64,000 nucleotides of DNA from Rhynochetos jubatus. Taxonomy: Eukaryota > Chordata > Aves > Eurypygiformes > Rhynochetidae. The stretch is taken from the NCBI GenBank assembly GCA_027574665.1, contig CM050650.1:53985304-54049303 (forward strand), written 5' to 3'. The position numbers and the translations under genes are program-made. Positions 57,843-64,000 of the stretch are shown one piece after another (position 1 is the stretch's first letter; each line of letters starts with the position of its first letter). The notes beneath the pieces were generated by a model. It searched no databases. It saw only the letters and a list, made by a program, of their open reading frames with translations, and was not told the DNA's origin.

Positions 57843-60800
57843 GAAAGGCGAGGTGTGATTACAGTTTTGCACTTCAAACAGCCTTGCTGTTTACTGAATC
57901 CAGCCGTTAACTTCACCATCTCTGAGACAAGCCCTGCACAAGCTTGGAGATTCTAGACATGGCTCTTCCAAGGCAGATCCCATCCCAGGTAGGCAGAGCA
58001 CTTTGCATCCCTGACAAGTTCTACACTGATTATGTTGGCATATGCCATTCTGAAAGACCCCCAAGTTGTATTTCTCCAGCTTGACACAAAATGCACATAC
58101 AGCTGTGCAAGTTTACGAAAACAAGGCCTGTATTTATGTCCAAAAATCCTGCCTTAACGGGGACGCACTTGAGCATTAGACTATCAGCCTGCTACTATTT
58201 CTTTTGCTCTTTAGCTCCGCTGACTCCTATGACGCTGAATATACGCTCACCGGTATGAAAAATGGAAGTTGCAATTTTTTTATGCTTTACTGAAGCATGG
58301 GTAAGTTGTTACCTAACACTAGCATTCCCTTTTAAGGTTCATTTGCAGCTGGTCAAACAAAAACCCCACCACCCGTCCCCTGCCTCGAAGGGTGAAACTG
58401 AATTGCCTCTCTCACAAGGTCAGTGTTGATTAAAACCAAAATGCAACACCACCTCGGCCGTGCGGTGGCCGAGTACAGTGCTACCGTAACCTGCCTTTCA
58501 CTGATGTCCCTATGCCAGAGTCCCCGCTGAACCACCTTGATGCCCAGAGCTGAGGTTAGTTCAAATTCCAGGTCTGTTCAGGTCTTAGCAATTCTACAAA
58601 GCCGAAACAAAAGATTTGGCAATATTGCAGACCACCCACCACGCCCTGAGGTGTGAGCAGCTGCGTAGGTTACAGTGGCTATCTGAAAGCAAGATCAGCG
58701 GTGCTGCTGAGCACACTGAAACTATGGGCAGATGCTACATCCCCCTTTGTTTTCTTTTAGCAGGACCGAACTACCTGCCAGCCACAGGAGCTGCCCGGGC
58801 CTGAGGAAGAGCATGGTTTGCTGCTAGCAAGAAGCAGGGCTGCTCTCCTCCCACCACAACGCCTGCTCACCACTTCAGGTCGGCTGCTGTTGGAGCGGCA
58901 CAGGCTGCGCTTGCTTATGAGCATCCAAACATGAGCATCATAGAAGATGCTTTGGGTTTGGAGCAGGGCGGTTTCTGAAGAGCAGAATGGCTTAGATTAA
59001 TTCAGTTTTACACAAATAAGCACTTACGTGCTTAATAAAGTCATCTGGCGACACGAGATGAGAGATGAGAGGCTCTCTCAATGCATTAAGCCTCTTCTCT
59101 TTGAGACATTTTTATCCCTCAAGGGCTGGATTTAGAACATGCCTGGGGACCAACTGCTGCCTTCTCAGTTTTCCACAACCCGATGGCAAAGCAGGAAAGG
59201 GTTTCAGGCTGCTTTGTCATATACACGTGAGCGTGAGCCAAAGCTTTCCCTTTTAGCATGTACCGAGACCTCTGAAAGGTGCTCAGAATCTCACTTTTTT
59301 TCCCCTTTTGCATGTGTGTTAGCAGTTTGGTAACTTGTGTCTTGCTTCAGGAGCATGGGAGGCTTCCACCTGAGTCCATGGGGATTCATGGGAGTTCACA
59401 CCAACAGCAGCGGCCCACTCTCCCATGCAGTACCTGTCAGCATGGAGATGTGCCTGCCCTGGAGCAGACAGGCATCTGCAACACGCAGTGCTCAACCCTG
59501 CGGGCAAAGCTGCCCAACCGTAGGTGTTTCATGCCCAGGAACACACAGAGGAAACACACTTGTCTGTGTAGACAGTAGGCCCAGATTCAGCCTCACTCCT
59601 TGCATCTCTGCAGGCCGCATCCCACTGCATCCTGCTGTCCTGCGAGTTGTTTGGCCTGTGAGAAGACCAATGCCGAGGTTTTGCCAAGTTCTGGTCTCCA
59701 GCTCGTCGTTCAGTGCTCACTGGCTCATGCACGGACGAAAGTGGCTCTGTGGTCCTCCGTGCAAGCAGCAGCAGAGGGGGAAGGTGTCAGGGGGATAACA
59801 CAGCTAACACCACGCTGACGTGATGAATACCTCACCAAGGCCTCACAGAATTCCCGCATTCAAATGGGAATCAGAGGTGAGAAACCAAGCCAGCTGGCTG
59901 GAGGCCCTCCCAGCTGGTAACTGTTCCTGCTCATTTTTCCAGGTGCATCAACTTTGCTGAGCCCTGGTGTAAAGTTCTGCCGAGTCAAGATGCTATTTGG
60001 AGAAGAGAAATTCAACTCCACCAGGTAATTGAGAGAAGCAGCCAGGCCAGATGTACTCTTTAATCCTGCGTAACGATGCCTTTCCCAGGAGTGTTGGGTC
60101 CTAGGCACAAGCAGTGGGAGGCCCAGGAGAGCAGGAGCGTGGGGGGATAACAGCGAGATCCCACAAACGCCGTCTTCTCCATGTAAGTGAAGTAAATCTA
60201 GATAAACCCTATTTAGCGGGAACTGCAAAGATCTCTTAGGTTGCACCCTGAGGCGTGGGCAAGGTTTGCACCGTGTCAGAGCGGGAAACATTTGATTTCT
60301 GTGATTTGTTTTCCAGTGTTTCCCATATCATCCCCAGTAGTGTTCCTGACCTCTGTTCAATCCTGCGTGTGCTGTGGGGATAACATTCACGAGCTGCACC
60401 TCTCTCCTTCCCTCGTGCCTGTCAAGGTGTGCCTGAGCCACCCAAGCACGGCAGTCCCTCCGAGCAGCCCAGGTGAAAAACAGCTCCGCAGTATTCCGGG
60501 CGTGTGTTTGCTCTGCCTGCGCTAGGGGCACAGGAGGAAGGGAAACGGATCGACCAGCTCGTGGAACAGCTGAGGTGGTAGTGAGGATTACTGGGGGAGA
60601 GGAGGTAAAGAAGGGCTGGATGAAGAGACCAGTGCAAATGTGGTGGATGTTGTAAAAATAAGAGCAGAGTTTCTACCTCAAACACAGAGGTCTGTCATGC
60701 TCTGATGGGTATTTGGTGTGTATTGGGCAAGGCTGTGCCATGCAATTTATGAGTTAAAGATGTTTTTCAAAGAGGAACTGCCTAAGAGTATATAAAGAAT

Positions 60801-62159
60801 TGAAGGGAAAGAGAAAGGTTCTCTTTTATTTCTTGGGACCTGTGGGAACTACATGCTGTTATCCACCAGAACAGGCATCTCGTGGCTCAGGACAATTACT
60901 ACTGGACAAGGCGAGACACCAGGCTCTCAGCATGGACCGCTGTTCTCAGCAGGCTGTCGCTAACTCCGAACCACAGCATCTGTTTCGTCCTTCCTCATGC
61001 ACAGCAGTGGGAACATAAAAGAGATGGTTAATTTTCCCAGGCATAGAGTTTCTGCTCCCTGGCATACAGTTTCTGCTCCCTGGCTTGACTTACGAAGAAA
61101 GTAGCAGCTACAAGGTTTGTCGTGACCATTGCGTTAACTACCTCTAAAACCCAAGGGCTTTTTTAAAACCAAACAAACGGTATCCAAATGATGGAAGCAC
61201 ACCAAATCTGCAATCCCACACTTGTTGCTAATGAGCCAATTAGCCAAAAAAAAAATAGTGTGAGCATCTCTGAACCAGGTTTGCATAGAAATTCTGCCAC
61301 TTGGTGCTCGTTATCTGCATCCCATGCAAACCTGAAGCTTGTTTCCAGCCTCTCTTCTATCCAAAGTGGAATGCAAACAGTAGCTGATGTTGGTACAAGG
61401 CTCTGAAACTGTTCTGTGAGTGCTGCTGCTTTTGGCCCTGTTACAGCAGGGACGAATATGTGACAAAAAGCCACTTTTGTCTCTATCAATCCATATTTTT
61501 AGGAGTCACAAAGCTTCAAAAGAAACATATGGATGAAAAGATGAAGAAAGCCTATGAGGACTTAAAGATGGGAAGGGCTATTTACTATCAGCCAATTACA
61601 CTTGGATCTCTAATGACTCGCTGTCTTCCCTTTGCTGTGTTGCTGGCTGACTTGTCACCCTTTTGCACACAGGGACGCATCCTACTTCTCTTCAGGGACC
61701 CTAGCTGGACTGCTCCTCTTCCTGCCTGGACAGCCCTGAGCCAGGACACAGCTAGGGGATGATGAGGAGCACTTCAGCCATCACGGTGTCATGCCACACA
61801 CAGCTGGTGCCCAACGCCCTGACCCCCTTTCTGGTGCCCCTAAATCCATACCTCCCCCAGCTCCCTGTTCTGCAGGGAAATATGACCCCTCTCACCAGGC
61901 CCAAACCCTGCTGAAGGCTCTCGTGTGGCACATGGCCATGTTCTGGAGAGAAGGTCAAACAAAAGGGGGAGGATTCAGGATTTTACCTCTCAGGTCTTCT
62001 AAAAACGTCTGTGTGAGAGACTGCCATCCCTAAAACAACCAGTAGCCTTTAAGACGTAAAATCTTCCCCTTTGCTGGAAGGCACTGCCATTTCCACACAC
62101 GCTTCTCAAGTCTTGCTTGTTCTGGCGTTGTCTCACGCTGGCCAGCAGTATGACAGAAC
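57843..62159. other. Intergenic sequence
   Basis: No gene was recognised. Features are a 7-bp-stem hairpin CTCGGCC/GGCCGAG at 58453-58473 and a 21-bp tandem duplication at 61041-61082. Open frames at 59337-59798 (153 codons) and 59860-60291 (143 codons, minus) have no recognisable domains. I found no sequence resembling UST, the gene that follows SASH1 in humans. Confidence 0.7.
61041..61082. repeat. Two-copy 21-bp tandem duplication
   Basis: The unit GCATAGAGTTTCTGCTCCCT plus G is followed directly by the same unit with GCATACAG, one base different. It is a short local duplication without obvious function. Confidence 0.9.
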
Positions 62160-62771
62160 AGTCAAATGGCTCGCTTGGGTGACGTTCGCGGTTTGAAGTT
62201 GCACGGCGAGTCCATAACCGTGCTGGTGTCAGGCAGGAACGAGCTCCGCTCTTACACGGAGCTGTCGGCTGGCCCAGAGTGGCCGGGGGAGTTGTCTCGT
62301 TCCATGGCGCCTCGGGCTCAGGGCACAGGCGCAGTTCTGAGGCAGGAAGTGGCTTGGGGGGAGGTCGATAAGGCTTTGGGCTAGCTGACAGCTGGGTCGC
62401 TGGCTCCTTTGTTAGCTCTTGGCACGGTTGTTAGTGGTGGGGCAGGTGGCTTTGTTAGTGGGCCGGAGGGTCGGCGCGTTTTCTCCCCGCTCTCGGGCTC
62501 TGGGATGGGTCGCTGCTCTGGGACCTGGCTGTGTGTCGGTCGGCTCGTGGTGAGCTATTGTGTCACATGTTCTGTCTTCTATTGGTTTAATTACTTAGTA
62601 GTAGTAGTACTGTTACTATCACTACAATTTTCATTTATATTATTAAATAGTTCTTAACTTTACGAGCTTTCTTTGTCTTTTCCTCCTACTCTCTTCCTGG
62701 AGAGGGGGAATGGGGGGAGGTGAGCGAGCAACTACGAGGTACTTAATTGTCAGAGAAGGTTAAACCACGAC
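62160..62771 (+). mobile_element. Solo LTR of an endogenous retrovirus, ERVL-like (left boundary uncertain)
   Basis: The right end has the features of avian ERVL-type LTRs: a TAGTAGTAGTAGTACTGTTA-type trinucleotide block, ATTAAATAGTTCTTAAC (poly(A) signal region), CGAGCTTTCTTTGTCTTTTC, a CTTCCTGGAGAGGGGGAATG purine block, GAGCGAGCAACTACGAGG and a terminal GGTTAAACCACGAC. The GC- and CpG-rich stretch to its left (62160-62560) probably belongs to the U3/R region. No internal retroviral genes are seen on either side, so it is a solo or truncated LTR. The family is assigned from memory of related bird LTRs, and the left end is approximate. Confidence 0.7.
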
Positions 62772-62846
62772 TATAACGAAAGCCCCCATGGACTTGTATA
62801 CAGAGAAGTCTCTTCACATGATTGTTTTATGGCCAAGTGCTGGATT

Positions 62847-62858
62847 GCCATCTGCTGG
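62847..62858 (-). promoter_or_regulatory. CTCF-like motif downstream of the LTR
   Basis: GCCATCTGCTGG matches all 12 positions of the reverse-strand CTCF core GCCMYCTRSTGG. It lies about 75 bases beyond the LTR end and 7.5 kb downstream of the SASH1 poly(A) signal. Confidence 0.4.
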
Positions 62859-64000
62859 AGAGTAAAGAAATCAAATCTAATGCACAGTAAGGGAACGATG
62901 CTGCTTGTGGATTTTCGTTTTTAGCTTTTTCTGCTTCGGTATAATTCATCCAAGTCTGTGATGGCCTATAAAATTGTTTCTCTGTTATGGTAAACAACTT
63001 CTGGTCTTCACTATCTTCAAAGTTAGACCACGTCAATATTACTTCTAGAGCGAGGCACTTCAAAAAATTTTTAAAAGTATATATTTCTTCAAAATGAGAA
63101 TATATGGTCCATTTAGAGCTGGAATTACTAGATAAGCAGCCAGAAAAAAAGTGTTGCTAAGGATTAAAGCTTTCTTAGTCCTGCCCTTCACAATTTGTGT
63201 GTCCTTTGTGGTCTAACAGTTGTGAGAATGGCTACTGAACAGCTAAATAGTATTACTATTGAGTGATAAAATTACTACCAGCAGAATTTATGCCAAAGAC
63301 AAATTAACAAAATATCTAAAGCTTTCTCCCTCTGCTCATCTCTTTTTGCCTGTGTAATGAATCTGTGTATTTAAGCCTATTAATATACAGTAATCTCTTG
63401 CTGCCTTCCAATTTTTTTTTTTAAAAGACCATAAAGTCAAATGTTCTTAGAAGATAGGAAGAAGAAGGATTAAAATGGATGGTACAGCCTCAACTCACCC
63501 TACCAAGCGCTCTACAACTGCCTGGGATGGGCTGGACATGGTTCCTACAGGGTGCTCCTCTCCATCGGGGCAGAACCTGACTCTTCATTCAGACTGTCCA
63601 GGTGGCAGATTTAAAAGAAGGGGGAAAAAGTAAATCTACAGGATTGTGGACTGTATTACTGAGGACGTTTGGAGCAGATATCAAACAAGGCTCTTATGTA
63701 CAGTAACAGAAGTGTGGTTTCATGGCTGTGTCAGTTGAGGCTGCTTCAAATCATGCCTGTAACAGGGGAAATATGAAAAAACAGGTACTTTGTTTAGAAA
63801 GACAGATGAAGATGATTGAAAGGTTGTCTGTGTTCCAAGAAGAACGTGCTCCAGCCACCACAGCTCTTCTGAGTCCTTCTGCCCACCTGCCCACCTGCAT
63901 CCCTCCCTCCTCCCCATCTTTCTTTCTTTCTGTCTGTCCCGTGTCAGTCGCATATTTTCACTCTCCCTCTTCCCCTCATCGCCTCTCCTTGCCTACCTTG
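62859..64000. other. Intergenic sequence to window end
   Basis: AT-rich sequence with a pyrimidine-rich tract containing CTTT and CTGT repeats near 63900-63940. No gene, RNA or transposon was recognised. Confidence 0.75.

Noticed and set aside
58453-58473. 7-bp stem, 7-base loop inverted repeat
   Set aside because: Too short to support an RNA gene or cruciform; expected by chance in this much DNA.
59337-60291. Open frames of 153 (+) and 143 (-) codons in intergenic DNA
   Set aside because: Cysteine-, serine- and proline-rich shadow-type sequences with no recognised family.
55311-64000. First exon of UST, the downstream gene in the human order
   Set aside because: I compared the stretch with the UST N-terminus and saw nothing similar; the gene probably starts beyond the window.

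Overview
The window is vertebrate nuclear DNA, almost certainly from a bird. It carries avian-type CR1 LINE 3' ends and a solo LTR whose 3' end resembles avian ERVL-type LTRs. Introns are moderate in size, and no mammalian L1 or Alu sequence is evident. The species cannot be fixed from sequence alone.

The window is dominated by one gene on the + strand: the 3' four-fifths of SASH1 (SAM and SH3 domain-containing protein 1, SLY family). I place sixteen coding exons from 6605 to 51734, all with GT donors and AG acceptors. Together they give one uninterrupted frame of 1116 residues ending in TAA. Human SASH1 is about 1247 residues, so about 130 N-terminal residues, the first exons and the main promoter lie upstream. 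Domain order is: a conserved N-terminal scaffold region; the SLY homology region; SH3 (exons at 41038 and 42315); SAM1 (42315 and 43235); one large disordered, proline-containing exon of 1139 nt (48802-49940); and SAM2 in the last exon. The 3' UTR probably runs to a poly(A) signal at 55287, about 3.5 kb.

Layout: 1-6604 is upstream intron with a motif-rich possible enhancer (about 1740-2060) and a CpG-rich patch. 6605-11405 holds four small exons. 11406-26482 is a 15-kb intron with a CR1 copy and GC-rich patches. 26483-51734 holds the remaining twelve exons. 51735-55310 is the 3' UTR. 55311-64000 is intergenic, with a CR1 fragment split by a 27-G run and an ERV LTR; no exon of a neighbouring gene is recognisable there.

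The observations most worth follow-up are: (1) an open frame of 177 codons running straight on from the 30615-30961 exon into its intron, which would give SASH1 a different C-terminus lacking SH3 and both SAM domains; (2) an intragenic CpG island (about 37960-38870) with two same-orientation CTCF-like motifs between two SLY-region exons; (3) an intronic antisense reading frame of 223 codons lying upstream, on its own strand, of an ATTAAA and a long homopolymer tail. All three are inferences from sequence.
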